Under the pieces are notes generated by a model. That model was not told the DNA's origin. It did not search any database and saw nothing but the letters and a program-made list of their open reading frames with translations. From Frondihabitans sp. (GTDB taxonomy: Bacteria; Actinomycetota; Actinomycetes; Actinomycetales; Microbacteriaceae), in assembly GCA_025464735.1 (NCBI GenBank), contig JAODMX010000230.1, positions 1 through 5,542 of the forward strand: a stretch of 5,542 bases of DNA, given 5' to 3'. Below are positions 5,054-5,542 of this stretch, piece after piece. Numbering within the stretch: the stretch's first letter is position 1; each line of letters opens with the position of its first letter. The translations under genes and the position numbers were made by a program.

Positions 5054-5542
5054 ATGGATATGAAGAAGCCGTTCGAGAACATCGTCGCCGAACATGGGCC
5101 GACTGTCCTGCGAGTTTGCAGGGCCGTCGTCGGTTCCGGTGACGCCGATGATGCCTGGTCGGAAACCTTCATCTCCGCGATGAAGGCGTATCCCGCCCTG
5201 GCGGACGACGCAAACGTCGAGGCGTGGCTGGTGACGATCGCACATCGAAAGGCGATCGACATCGTCCGCGTTCAGAAACGCATCGCGATCCCCGTAGAGG
5301 AGGTCCCTGACCGGCCCTCCTCCCTCGGAAACCCGGGAACCACAGATAACGAGATATGGGACTACGTAAAGTTCCTGCCCGACAAACAACGGCAAGCCGT
5401 CGCCTATCACTACCTGGCCGGGCTGCCCTACATAGACATCGCCGAGATCCTCGGCGGGACCACGGACGCAGCCCGACGGGCCGCGGCCGATGGCATCAAG
5501 AGCCTGCGAAAAACATTCGCCGGCAAAGATTCGAAAGGAGAA
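5054..5542 (+). CDS. ECF-type sigma-70 family RNA polymerase sigma factor, 3' end outside the window
   Basis: The frame is open from ATG 5054 to the window edge (163 codons, no stop). Region sigma-2 spans about 7-77: ADDAWSETFISAMKAYP is region 2.2 (core binding) and VEAWLVTIAHRKAIDIVR is 2.3/2.4 (-10 melting and recognition). A short linker with acidic and Pro residues (78-100) replaces region 3. Sigma-4 spans about 101-155: LPDKQRQAVAYHYLAGLPY, then the helix-turn-helix IDIAEILGGTTDAARRAAAD and GIKSLRK, which reads the -35 element. This two-domain layout is ECF-like. The protein is probably nearly complete at the edge. GTG 5051 and ATG 5060 are alternative starts; ATG 5054 suits the predicted leaderless transcript. 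The adjacent ogt and the shared promoter motif suggest that it controls alkylation repair and itself. No anti-sigma gene is visible. Confidence 0.87.
   Translation, partial: MDMKKPFENIVAEHGPTVLRVCRAVVGSGDADDAWSETFISAMKAYPALADDANVEAWLVTIAHRKAIDIVRVQKRIAIPVEEVPDRPSSLGNPGTTDNEIWDYVKFLPDKQRQAVAYHYLAGLPYIDIAEILGGTTDAARRAAADGIKSLRKTFAGKDSKGE
5534..5540 (+). promoter_or_regulatory. possible ribosome binding site for a following gene
   Basis: AAAGGAG at the very edge lies inside the last visible codons of the sigma gene. It is a strong Shine-Dalgarno match, so a next gene probably starts within about 10 nt beyond the window, overlapping or abutting the sigma stop. Its product, for example an anti-sigma factor or another repair enzyme, cannot be seen. 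Confidence 0.45.

Overview
The window looks like chromosomal DNA of a high-GC actinobacterium, probably a Rhodococcus/Gordonia/Nocardia-type genome. The grounds are GC-rich codon use, TetR/SDR/NmrA/VOC-type accessory genes, and an Ogt plus ECF sigma factor pair. The genus is inferred from style only. No RNA gene, IS element or CRISPR array was seen.

Region 1 (1-1040): the frameshifted 3' end of an alpha/beta hydrolase (+) faces the remains of a short-chain dehydrogenase (SDR, -). That SDR has an in-frame stop and has lost its C-terminus. Region 2 (1037-2857): an intact classical SDR (-), translationally coupled to the broken SDR, is divergent from an intact TetR regulator (+). The shared promoter region carries a perfect 24-bp palindrome, the likely TetR operator. 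A MarR remnant trails the tetR gene. Region 3 (2876-4272, all -): three more damaged genes. These are an EthD-like small protein with a frameshift, the C-terminal half of a VOC/glyoxalase-like protein, and a QorB/NmrA-type quinone oxidoreductase with a frameshift and an internal stop, fused in frame to the VOC piece. A 21-bp palindrome sits just upstream of the old qorB start.

Region 4 (4273-5542): an intact O6-alkylguanine-DNA alkyltransferase (ogt) is followed by an ECF-type sigma factor that runs off the window. The main discovery candidate is here. The bipartite motif CTCACGTTT-N13-CGTYTAC occurs three times with identical spacing: upstream of ogt, immediately upstream of the sigma gene, and once pointing left. 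The -10-like part (CGTY) resembles ECF promoters, so this reads as an autoregulated sigma factor controlling an alkylation-repair gene. The sigma mRNA is predicted to be leaderless.

Taken together, four intact genes (SDR, tetR, ogt, sigma) sit among five or six decaying ones. Single-base lesions could include sequencing errors, but the two in-frame stops, the truncations and the fusion point to real gene decay.
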